Below are positions 1 to 5,207 of a DNA stretch of 5,207 nt, one piece after another. The position numbers and the translations under genes were made by a program. Source of the stretch: Deltaproteobacteria bacterium (GTDB lineage Bacteria > Desulfobacterota_B > Binatia > Binatales > Binataceae); assembly GCA_021827465.1 (NCBI GenBank), contig JAKAVX010000237.1:1-5207 (forward strand). The letters are read 5' to 3'. The notes below the pieces were generated by a model that ran no database searches, was not told the DNA's origin, and saw only the letters and a list, made by a program, of their open reading frames with translations. Every line of letters starts with the position of its first letter. Within the stretch, counting starts at the first letter, position 1.

Positions 1-351
1 CGTGGCGACGATTCCCTGATGCCGCGCGCCCGCCCCGGCCATCCGCGAAAGCTCGCGCTCGTCGCATCGGATGACCCGTCCTCCGGCCGCGCGCACCCGC
101 TCTATTTCCGCCCCGAAGCGCCGCTCATCGCCCGAGCGCAGATAAAGCTCGCGAACGGTCGCCGGCGCCGCTTCCAGAAGTTCGCGCACCGGCTCGACGC
201 CGAACACGACCTCGACGCCGCCCGAATGACGCGGGGGATGGAACGGCCGCGGCGTCTCGCGATGCTCCCGCTCGCGATCGCGGTCGTGCTCGCGCTCACC
301 GCCGTGGTGGTCGCGGCGATCGCCTCCTCGATGGCCTCGATGCGAATTCAT
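1..351 (-). CDS. rlmB: RlmB/TrmH-family 23S rRNA (guanosine-2'-O)-methyltransferase, N-terminal part (cut by window edge)
   Basis: The minus strand is open from ATG at 351 to the left edge, giving 117 residues and no stop. Residues 46-117 match the N-terminal RNA-binding (SpoU substrate-binding) domain of RlmB: the opening strand VEVVFGVEPVRELLEAAP, then VRELYL, an AAGGRVIRCDERELSRMAG stretch, and the family hallmark HQGIVA at 111-116. In characterised members a SPOUT domain that transfers methyl from S-adenosylmethionine to a 23S rRNA guanosine 2'-OH follows; here it lies outside the window. Residues 4-42 are a low-complexity extension rich in Arg, Glu, Asp and His (for example EREHDRDREREHRE at 19-32) that E. 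coli RlmB lacks. ATG 351 is preferred because AGGA lies 11 nt upstream (363-366, minus strand) and the only later candidate, GTG at 207, would cut into the first strand. The frame stays open upstream with possible TTG starts at 390 and 402. The plus-strand reading frame across this stretch is its codon-aligned antisense. Family assignment is firm; the exact rRNA target is inferred. Confidence 0.85.
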   Translation of the reverse strand, partial: MNSHRGHRGGDRRDHHGGEREHDRDREREHRETPRPFHPPRHSGGVEVVFGVEPVRELLEAAPATVRELYLRSGDERRFGAEIERVRAAGGRVIRCDERELSRMAGAGARHQGIVAT

Positions 352-370
352 CAGGGGCGCGATCCTATCC

Positions 371-386
371 GCCGCCCGGCGGCGGC
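371..386. repeat. GC-only inverted repeat upstream of rlmB
   Basis: GCCGCC (371-376) and GGCGGC (381-386) are perfect complements around a 4-nt loop, CGGC. On the minus strand the hairpin would sit in the likely rlmB leader, about 20 nt before the ATG and just upstream of its AGGA. It could affect rlmB translation, but in GC-rich DNA such a repeat also arises by chance. Confidence 0.3.
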
Positions 387-432
387 GCAAAGAACGTTCC
401 AATCCCCGCGGGCAGCATCTAGACTGTGACCC

Positions 433-446
433 GTCGCACACGCGAC
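433..446. repeat. Inverted repeat GTCGC-ACAC-GCGAC just before lptF
   Basis: Two perfect 5-bp arms (433-437 and 442-446) flank a 4-nt spacer and end 16 nt before the lptF ATG. The position suits either an operator half-site pair or a small hairpin in the lptF leader where a Shine-Dalgarno would normally be sought. No known regulator motif is recognised, and the arms are short, so function is uncertain. Confidence 0.35.
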
Positions 447-462
447 ATTGACTGTTTGCGCG

Positions 463-1641
463 ATGCCGAGAATCACAACGCTTGACCGTTATGTCGCCCG
501 CGAAGTGCTTGGTCCCTTCGTCATGGGCGTCCTCGTGCTCACCTTCGCGCTGGTCACGGGGCGGCTGCTCAAGCTTACCGAGATGGTGGTGAATCACGGA
601 GTAAGCGTGGGCGAGGTGGTCGGGCTTATCGGTTACGTGATGCCGTCGTTCCTGGAGCTTACCTTTCCGATGGCGGTGTTGCTCGGGGTGTTGCTCGGGT
701 TCGGCAGGATGTCGGGCGACCGCGAGATGATTGCGGCGCGGGCCTGCGGCGTGAGCCTCTACCGGCTCGCGATACCGGTGATGGGCGTTGCGTTCGCGGT
801 GTACGTGGTGTCGTCGTGGTTCGCCTTCTCGGTGCGTCCGTGGGCGAACCGCACCCTGGAGCATCGGCTCTACGAGATGACTCGCACCCAAGCCTCCGCT
901 GCGCTCAAGGAAAAGGTCTTCAATCGCGCATTCCAGGGACTCGTGATTTACGTCGATAGGGTCGAGCCGGGCGGCTCGCGGCTTAAGGGTATCCTTATCT
1001 CCGACGCCCGCACCGGCAACCAGCAGAACACGATAATCGCCCAGCGCGGCGTTCTGTTGCCCGACGAGCGCAACCAGGTTCTGACGCTTCGGCTCTATAA
1101 CGGCTCGATTTTCGGTATCCAATCGCGCACCAATGCGAGCCATGTCACGAGCTTCAAGGTTTACGACCTCACGATTCAGCCCGGAGACAACTTTCGCTTC
1201 GGAACTATCGACCCCACCGAGATGTCGTATGCAGCGTTGCAGGCCGATGTCGCCAAGGCGCGCGCGGCCGGAAAGCCCGACTACGACGCCGAGACCGAAC
1301 TGGCCCGCAAATACACCGTGCCGGTCGCGACCCTGCTGTTCGCCCTGCTCGGTATCCCACTCGGCTTGAAGCCGGCACGCGGCGGGCAGTCGGAACGGTT
1401 CGGCGTGGCCGTTTCGCTGTTTTTTCTCTATTACGTCCTGATGCGGATAGGGCAGACGTTTGCCGAGAACGGCAAGCTCAACCCGTTCGTCGCGATGGGC
1501 ATACCGGACGTCGCGTTCGCGGTCCTGGCGGTATGGCTGTTCGTTCGCGCGGCCGAGGATCGCGGCGATCAGGGGCGCGGTCCCGGGGACATTATCTGGG
1601 ACCTCATCGAACGTCTGGAACGCTCGACGGAGGCCGCATGA
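463..1641 (+). CDS. lptF: LPS export ABC transporter permease LptF
   Basis: LptF, with LptG, forms the inner-membrane permease of the LptB2FG transporter. Powered by LptB, it extracts lipopolysaccharide from the inner membrane and passes it to LptC/LptA. The 392-residue product has the full YjgP/YjgQ layout: three N-terminal membrane segments (about 13-35, 52-80, 103-123), a periplasmic jellyroll-like domain (about 125-280), and three C-terminal membrane segments (about 285-303, 312-330, 341-362). Recognisable signatures are the opening LDRYVAREVLGPF, the PMAVLLGVLLGFGRMSGDRE loop with AARACGVS (the cytoplasmic coupling region toward LptB), and KYTVPVATLLFALLGIPLG. A hydrophilic tail of about 30 residues follows the last membrane segment. 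ATG 463 is chosen because family members start a few residues before this RY motif; TTG 448 would add five residues. Neither start has a visible Shine-Dalgarno. The stop overlaps the lptG start (ATGA). Confidence 0.95.
   Translation: MPRITTLDRYVAREVLGPFVMGVLVLTFALVTGRLLKLTEMVVNHGVSVGEVVGLIGYVMPSFLELTFPMAVLLGVLLGFGRMSGDREMIAARACGVSLYRLAIPVMGVAFAVYVVSSWFAFSVRPWANRTLEHRLYEMTRTQASAALKEKVFNRAFQGLVIYVDRVEPGGSRLKGILISDARTGNQQNTIIAQRGVLLPDERNQVLTLRLYNGSIFGIQSRTNASHVTSFKVYDLTIQPGDNFRFGTIDPTEMSYAALQADVAKARAAGKPDYDAETELARKYTVPVATLLFALLGIPLGLKPARGGQSERFGVAVSLFFLYYVLMRIGQTFAENGKLNPFVAMGIPDVAFAVLAVWLFVRAAEDRGDQGRGPGDIIWDLIERLERSTEAA
1629..1633 (+). promoter_or_regulatory. Ribosome binding site for lptG (GGAGG)
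   Basis: GGAGG lies inside the last codons of lptF, 4 nt before the ATG at 1638. It supports ATG 1638 over ATG 1668, which has no such site, and over the long upstream extension of the same frame. The site and the ATGA overlap indicate translational coupling of lptG to lptF. Confidence 0.6.
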
Positions 1642-2738
1642 AAGTACGGCCCAGGCTTTCGCCCACGATGGACCGTTTTCTGGCGGGGCAGTTCTTCGGT
1701 CCGTTTCTGGTCTGCCTTGCGGCATTCACCGCCGCCTACCTGCTCGGGGACATCTTCGACCGCTTCAACGACCTGATCCATTACGGCGGTGTCGGCCTCC
1801 TCGGGCTGGAATATTTCGCGCTCAAGCTCCCGCTGATGGTCACGCAGCTTCTGCCTATCGCGTGTCTTGCGGGAGTCCTGCTTGGATTCGCCCTGCTCAA
1901 CCGCACGGGCGAGGTTCTCGCGTGCCAGCAATTGGGAATCAGCCGTTTCGAGATGATGATCCCGGTGCTGGTCATCACCGCCATAATCTGCGTGTTCGAT
2001 TTCGCGATAAGCGAGACGGTGGTGCCCTACGCCACGCGCGAGGCGAAGTACCTTTACGACATCCAGATGAAGAAACGCCACCTGACAGCAATCTTCGCCA
2101 ACCGGCACATCTGGGTCCGCACCAAGATCGGTTTTCTTTCCGCCGACAGCTACGAGCGCAACAAATACGTGCTCCGTGGAGGCACCGCCTACACCCTCGG
2201 GACCAACTACGATGTCGAGCGCATCTTCCACGCGACGTCGGCGCGATGGGACGGGCATGGATGGAAGACCGACGGCGTAACCCGCTACACGCTCGGGCCC
2301 GGCGGCGCCGTTGAAACCTCCGAGCCGCCCCGCTTCTGGATCGATATAACGCCGCATGACCTCGGACTGGTGCGGCTCGATCCGCAGGAATTCACGCTCT
2401 GGGAACTCGATCGCTATATCGAAGAGCTCCGCCGCAACGGTCTCGACCCGGGCGGATACCTGGTGGACCGTGATCTGAAGTACGCGATGCCGTTCTCGTG
2501 CCTGATAATGGTTGCGCTCGGGATCGCGCTGAGTCTCGACCCGCTGCCGCGCAATCTGAGTCTCGGCCGCAGCTTCGGGCTCGCGCTCGGGATCGGGTTC
2601 GGTTACTGGCTCGCCTTCGGAATTACCTCGTCGCTCGGCGAGTCCGAGATTCTGCCGGCATGGTTTGCCGCGTGGTCGCCCAACGTGCTGTTTGCGATGC
2701 TGGCGGCGGGAATCTTCATGTTCGGCGAAGAACGCTGA
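1638..2738 (+). CDS. lptG: LPS export ABC transporter permease LptG
   Basis: This is the second permease half of the LptB2FG lipopolysaccharide extractor, acting in the inner membrane next to LptF. The 366-residue product is of normal family length. It has three N-terminal membrane segments (about 17-38, 62-88, 106-126), a periplasmic jellyroll-like domain (about 127-278) and three C-terminal segments (about 284-300, 310-330, 340-362). Diagnostic stretches are LLGFALLNRTGEVLACQQLG with the ISRFEMMIP helix (residues 81-109, LptB-coupling region), the ITPHDLGLVRLDPQEFTLWE boundary before the 'ELDRYIEELRRNGLD' segment, and the C-terminal GFGYWLAFGITSSLGESEIL followed by AAWSPNVLF. SSLGESEILP is typical of LptG rather than LptF. 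Translation starts at ATG 1638, four bases before the end of lptF. The next gene begins 64 nt downstream, so lptG probably does not end the operon. No missing parts or frameshifts are seen. Confidence 0.95.
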   Translation: MKVRPRLSPTMDRFLAGQFFGPFLVCLAAFTAAYLLGDIFDRFNDLIHYGGVGLLGLEYFALKLPLMVTQLLPIACLAGVLLGFALLNRTGEVLACQQLGISRFEMMIPVLVITAIICVFDFAISETVVPYATREAKYLYDIQMKKRHLTAIFANRHIWVRTKIGFLSADSYERNKYVLRGGTAYTLGTNYDVERIFHATSARWDGHGWKTDGVTRYTLGPGGAVETSEPPRFWIDITPHDLGLVRLDPQEFTLWELDRYIEELRRNGLDPGGYLVDRDLKYAMPFSCLIMVALGIALSLDPLPRNLSLGRSFGLALGIGFGYWLAFGITSSLGESEILPAWFAAWSPNVLFAMLAAGIFMFGEER

Positions 2739-2802
2739 GAGCGTCGCAGCCGGTCGGTCAAAAGCTGGCTCATCGATGTCTTTTTTCGCTTGAGCCTGCG
2801 GT

Positions 2803-3876
2803 TTGCACGGCGATAGCATCGAGGTTGTGCCGGCCTTCGAGGCAATTGTCCTGCGGTCTCTCGCGCCGTGGCTCCTGCTCGGACTCGAAGCGCATCTTCT
2901 TGACGCGGCCGCAGCCGCTCCTTCGGCTCCGATACTGCTTGTCCATGCCCATCCGGGCCGCGCGCTTTCGCTCGGGCGTTATCATCCGTGGAACGGTCCG
3001 GCCGAACGGGCGGGCATCTTCGCTTGGCGCAGGCTGACCGGCGGACGCGTGCTTGGCTCGGGTGAAGGGTGGGTCGGGTTTGCGATAATCGCCTCGCACA
3101 CAGGCGCGCTTCTCACCGAGCGCGACGCCGCCATCGCTCCCGAGCGGGTGATGAACCGCTACGTGCGCGGACTTCTTTCGGCTTTCAAGGCGCTGGGAAT
3201 CGACGCCTTCTATCCGGGACGCGACGCGATAACCGCGCACGGGTGCGAAATCGCGGCCTGTTCGTTCGAGGTCAACGCCGCCGGCGCGATACTGTTCGAG
3301 GCCTTCGTTGCGGTGAACCGCGGGATGGAAGAAGTCGTCCACGATCTGGAGCGATTCGATCCGGGCGGCGAGTTGCCGTCGCGGATTTACGGGCCGGACT
3401 CGGCCAGCAAGCTGGTGCGCGAACTCGACCGCGACCTCGGCTTCGACGAGCTGGCTCAGGCGATCGTCTCCGGCTACGCGTCGTCTTTCGGAGAACCAAA
3501 GCGCCGCGGCCTTACGCCGGTCGAACACGCACAGGCGGAACATCGGGGAGCCGCGATGGAAGCGGCGGGATGGCTTCAAAGCCTCGTTGCCGACCCGCGA
3601 TGCGCCGCAAGCGCGCGGATCGGCGCGCAACGCGGCACGATCGAGGCGCGGATTGGGCTCGCCGGCAACGGGTCCATCGAGCGCTTTCAGCTTACCGGCG
3701 ACTTTATCGCGAATTCTTCAGCGATCGGACGGTTGGAAAGCGAACTTCGTGGAAATCCTCTCGATCCGAACGCAATTTCCCGCGCCCTGATGAAAATTCT
3801 CGGCAACCGCGATAACTTCATCCTGGGCGCCGGAGATCTCTCCGACCTCGCAAGACTGATATCGAGGGCGCAATGA
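2803..3876 (+). CDS. Lipoate-protein-ligase-like protein with divergent active site
   Basis: The 357-residue product resembles the LplA/BPL-like ligase family in both domains. The catalytic-type domain (about 15-225) shows ALSLGRYHPW (54-63, like the family 'SLGR' strand), RRLTGGR (76-82, like the RRxSGG loop that binds lipoyl-AMP) and the GRDAITAHG strand. A C-terminal accessory domain (about 278-357) shows FQLTGDF (295-301) and a following LESELRGNPLD. Expected catalytic features are absent. The lysine of the 'GxKxxG' motif aligns with Glu149 (GCEIAA), the 'HHG' motif is replaced by LFEAF (164-168), and the His after the GG loop aligns with Ser86. Normal lipoate ligation is therefore doubtful; it could be a non-catalytic binder, a ligase/transferase with altered chemistry, or act on another acyl group. 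The frame begins at TTG 2803, the first start after an in-frame TGA at 2791; GTG 2827 is an alternative, and neither has a good Shine-Dalgarno. Its stop overlaps the next gene (ATGA). Fold is confident; function is unknown. Confidence 0.75.
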   Translation: MHGDSIEVVPAFEAIVLRSLAPWLLLGLEAHLLDAAAAAPSAPILLVHAHPGRALSLGRYHPWNGPAERAGIFAWRRLTGGRVLGSGEGWVGFAIIASHTGALLTERDAAIAPERVMNRYVRGLLSAFKALGIDAFYPGRDAITAHGCEIAACSFEVNAAGAILFEAFVAVNRGMEEVVHDLERFDPGGELPSRIYGPDSASKLVRELDRDLGFDELAQAIVSGYASSFGEPKRRGLTPVEHAQAEHRGAAMEAAGWLQSLVADPRCAASARIGAQRGTIEARIGLAGNGSIERFQLTGDFIANSSAIGRLESELRGNPLDPNAISRALMKILGNRDNFILGAGDLSDLARLISRAQ

Positions 3877-5150
3877 GGCCGAAAGCCCAAAGCGATCCGC
3901 TCGAATCGAAATCCCGTGAAGAATCCGGCATAGCCGCGGCGCGCGCCGCCGGCTGCGCGGCGGAATCGTTCGCCGAAGCGATGCTCGCGCGGTTCGACTC
4001 GCAAAACAAGGCAATCCAGCGCGACGCTGTCGAGCGATTGGCCGACGCGGCCGCATCCGGCGACCGTCGATGCGCCGCGGCTCTTCGGCGCGCGCTCTCA
4101 AGCCCGAATCCTCGCGTCCGATGGGCCGGAGGGTACGCCCTTGGCCGGATCGAAGACGCCTCGGGAGCGGACGTTCTGTGCGAAGGTCTTTCCAGCTCCG
4201 ACCCGGACCTCCGATGGGCCTCGGCACGGATGCTCGCGCGGCTTGGGCAAATTTCGGAGTTAACGCGCGACATGCTTCTAAGGCTCGCCAGCGCCGCCGA
4301 CGGAGACCCTGTTGCGCGCCGGATGGCGCTTCATTCGATCCGTTATCTCGGCGCGCGCGGCCAAGAGATACTCTCGGTGGCCGAGGACGCGGCGCACTCG
4401 GCCGAGAAACTGGTGCGGCTCGGCACCTTGTCATTGCTGGCAAGCCTGGACGATTCATCGGGCCGGGCGGCCGCCGTTGCAATCGCGATGGTCGAATGCG
4501 ATCCGGACTCCGGCGTTCGGCGCGCCGCGGCCGTATCGATGGGCAAATTCGGAAACCACTCGGCAGAGGCGATCGAGACGCTCGCGCGGACGGCCGCCGA
4601 CCGCTTGGACCGCGCGCTCGCACGCGCCGCCGAGTGCTCGCTCAGGAGGCTTGGTACCATGGCAATGCAAGCAACTGAGATCCTCTCGGAACCCCGGGTA
4701 CGCGAATTCGTCACCGCGGCCCGCATCGCGAGGCTTGCCACCGCCGGCGCGGAAGGCATCCCGCATAACGTTCCGCTCTGCTTCTGGTTCGACGGTGAGC
4801 GCTTTTACTTCGCGATCGATGAGAAGCCCAAGCGGGCGCGCGGCACGCGGCTGAAGCGGATGCGCAATATCGCGGGAAATCCGCACGTCGCGCTGCTCAT
4901 CGATCATTACGAGGAGGATTGGGCGGCGCTCGCCTACGTGCTCGTCCACGGCGTGGCGCAGATCGTCGAAGAGCCGAAGGAATACATGCTCGCGCTGCGC
5001 CATCTGCGCGACAAGTACACGCAGTATCGCGCGATGACGCTCAATCCGGAGCGCAATCCGATCGTGCGTATCGATCCCGAGCGCGCCCACGCCTGGGGCG
5101 CGAGGTTCGCATCGACGACATTCGCCCCCGCCGCCGCGGCAAGGAGATGA
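3873..5150 (+). CDS. HEAT-repeat protein fused to an Rv0121-type PPOX/F420-dependent enzyme domain
   Basis: This 425-residue protein has two clearly different parts. Residues about 42-261 are alpha-helical HEAT-like repeats, roughly 6-7 units, with recurring helix patterns such as NPRVRWAGGYALGRI (79-93), DPDLRWASARMLARLG (110-125) and DSGVRRAAAVSMGKFG (212-227); such arrays usually bind other proteins. Residues about 272-412 match the Rv0121 family of PPOX-class, probable F420-dependent enzymes: ARIARLATAGAEGIPHNVPL (283-302), AIDEKPKR (314-321, KPK expected to contact the cofactor phosphate), RNIAGNPHVALLIDHYEEDW (331-350) and AHAWGA near the end. Relatives are usually stand-alone proteins of about 140-150 residues, so the fusion is unusual. 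No signal peptide or membrane segment is seen, so it is probably cytoplasmic. ATG 3873 overlaps the stop of the ligase-like gene and is preceded by GAGGG (3864-3868, 4-nt spacing), indicating coupled translation. Domain calls are confident; the cofactor (F420 or FMN) and substrate are inferred or unknown. Confidence 0.85.
   Translation: MRPKAQSDPLESKSREESGIAAARAAGCAAESFAEAMLARFDSQNKAIQRDAVERLADAAASGDRRCAAALRRALSSPNPRVRWAGGYALGRIEDASGADVLCEGLSSSDPDLRWASARMLARLGQISELTRDMLLRLASAADGDPVARRMALHSIRYLGARGQEILSVAEDAAHSAEKLVRLGTLSLLASLDDSSGRAAAVAIAMVECDPDSGVRRAAAVSMGKFGNHSAEAIETLARTAADRLDRALARAAECSLRRLGTMAMQATEILSEPRVREFVTAARIARLATAGAEGIPHNVPLCFWFDGERFYFAIDEKPKRARGTRLKRMRNIAGNPHVALLIDHYEEDWAALAYVLVHGVAQIVEEPKEYMLALRHLRDKYTQYRAMTLNPERNPIVRIDPERAHAWGARFASTTFAPAAAARR
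4644..4649 (+). promoter_or_regulatory. Strong internal Shine-Dalgarno (AGGAGG) at the HEAT/PPOX boundary
   Basis: AGGAGG lies 9 nt before an in-frame ATG (4659-4661), with a second in-frame ATG at 4665. It is a fuller consensus at more usual spacing than the sites before lptG or the fusion gene itself. In the long frame it reads as two AGG arginine codons (R258, R259) at the end of the last HEAT-like repeat. This is consistent with a functional internal ribosome entry point. Confidence 0.55.
4659..5150 (+). CDS. Possible separately translated Rv0121-type PPOX/F420-dependent enzyme
   Basis: This alternative product shares the frame and stop of the longer gene but starts at the internal ATG (residue 263). 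It would be 163 residues, close to the usual size of stand-alone Rv0121-family enzymes, and would begin about 20 residues before the conserved ARIARLAT core. Such proteins belong to the split-barrel flavin/deazaflavin oxidoreductase superfamily and are expected to act as dimers; the reaction here is unknown. Support is the AGGAGG at 4644-4649 and the exact placement of the start between domains. Either both the fusion and the short enzyme are made from one gene, or the short enzyme is the ancestral gene and the HEAT frame reads through into it. Sequence alone cannot decide. Confidence 0.5.
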   Translation: MAMQATEILSEPRVREFVTAARIARLATAGAEGIPHNVPLCFWFDGERFYFAIDEKPKRARGTRLKRMRNIAGNPHVALLIDHYEEDWAALAYVLVHGVAQIVEEPKEYMLALRHLRDKYTQYRAMTLNPERNPIVRIDPERAHAWGARFASTTFAPAAAARR

Positions 5151-5154
5151 CCGG

Positions 5155-5171
5155 CAGGGCGGACAGCCCTG
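5155..5171 (+). terminator. Hairpin after the HEAT-PPOX gene, possible terminator
   Basis: CAGGGC (5155-5160) and GCCCTG (5166-5171) form a perfect 6-bp stem with a GGACA loop, starting 4 nt after the stop codon. A second CCCTG at 5176-5180 could pair with the same left arm instead. No U-tract follows directly (only GTTTGT at about 5182-5187), so it is a weak candidate for intrinsic termination and may simply protect the transcript 3' end. Confidence 0.35.
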
Positions 5172-5194
5172 GCGACCCTGCGTTTGTCATGTGT

Positions 5195-5204
5195 ATGCAT
5201 GCAT
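5195..5204. repeat. 10-bp perfect palindrome ATGCATGCAT
   Basis: The palindrome lies 44 nt after the last stop codon, in a stretch that is more AT-rich than the rest of the window. It could be a protein-binding site in front of the next gene beyond the right edge. The window ends three bases later, so its context cannot be judged. Confidence 0.3.
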
Positions 5205-5207
5205 CCT

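Larger units (their letters stand above)
352..462. promoter_or_regulatory. Divergent intergenic region between rlmB and lptF
   Basis: These 111 nt separate the minus-strand rlmB start from the plus-strand lptF start, so promoters for both directions should lie here. I see no convincing sigma-70 pair. The best plus-strand candidate, TTCCAA (397-402) with 17 nt to TAGACT (420-425), matches the consensus at only 3 and 4 of 6 positions. A TTGACT at 448-453 resembles a -35 box but has no -10 at suitable distance and overlaps the lptF start region. Two small inverted repeats are listed separately. The assignment rests on gene orientation, not on a recognised promoter. Confidence 0.35.

Noticed and set aside
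397..425. Candidate sigma-70 promoter TTCCAA-17-TAGACT upstream of lptF.
   Set aside because: Only 3 of 6 and 4 of 6 positions match the consensus; this is no better than chance in an intergenic region of this size.
19..429. A 136-residue plus-strand open frame with a hydrophobic stretch.
   Set aside because: It is the codon-aligned antisense of rlmB; the hydrophobic stretch is the complement of the Arg/Glu/Asp/His-rich extension. It has no family resemblance.
2748..2786. Possible terminator between lptG and the ligase-like gene: AGCCGGT (2748-2754) pairing with GCTGGCT (2764-2770), then six T (2781-2786).
   Set aside because: The stem needs two G-U pairs and the T-run begins 10 nt after it, too far for an intrinsic terminator.
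1569..2819. A 416-codon open frame on the minus strand opposite lptG.
   Set aside because: LptG is unmistakable on the plus strand; the antisense product is charged, low-complexity and without recognisable motifs, as expected from GC-rich codon bias.
3718..4623. Long minus-strand and alternative plus-strand frames over the HEAT region.
   Set aside because: All are Arg/Pro/Ser-rich shadow translations without domain patterns; the plus frame from 3873 shows coherent HEAT repeats.
4912..4917. A second AGGAGG within the PPOX domain.
   Set aside because: It is formed by the conserved Glu-Glu-Asp codons of the DHYEEDW motif and has no usable start codon at proper spacing.
1..5207. Search for CRISPR repeats, tRNA/rRNA genes, transposase genes or terminal inverted repeats.
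   Set aside because: I saw no regularly spaced direct repeats, cloverleaf-like sequence, transposase motifs or flanking duplications in the window.

Overview
The window is GC-rich, densely coding DNA from a Gram-negative bacterium. The two inner-membrane permease subunits of the LPS transporter (LptF and LptG) imply an LPS-bearing outer membrane. The last gene carries a domain of a flavin/F420-binding reductase family (Rv0121-like), which suggests a lineage that makes or uses cofactor F420. I cannot assign a phylum from sequence alone; an uncultured soil-type lineage near Desulfobacterota/Binatota or Acidobacteria would fit, but that is inference.

Layout. (1) Positions 1-351, minus strand: the 5' part of a gene for an RlmB/TrmH-family 23S rRNA 2'-O-methyltransferase. 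It runs off the left edge and has an unusual charged, His-rich N-terminal extension. (2) Positions 352-462: a divergent intergenic region with two small inverted repeats. (3) Positions 463-2738, plus strand: lptF and lptG, overlapping by ATGA. (4) Positions 2803-3876: a lipoate-protein-ligase-like protein that keeps the two-domain fold signature but lacks the expected active-site lysine and histidines. (5) Positions 3873-5150: an ATGA-overlapping gene for a protein with about 6-7 HEAT-like repeats followed in frame by an Rv0121-type PPOX/F420-dependent enzyme domain. A strong Shine-Dalgarno (AGGAGG, 9-nt spacing) and an in-frame ATG sit exactly at the domain boundary, so the C-terminal enzyme may also be made separately. 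(6) Positions 5151-5207: a hairpin and a 10-bp palindrome, no gene seen.

How the genes work together. lptF and lptG form a clear translationally coupled pair for LPS export. The ligase-like gene and the HEAT-PPOX gene form a second coupled pair 64 nt downstream and are probably co-transcribed with the first. No functional link between LPS export and the second pair is obvious. The second pair is the part worth attention: a cofactor-ligase fold with lost catalytic residues, coupled to a HEAT scaffold joined to a probable F420/flavin enzyme with a possible built-in second start.
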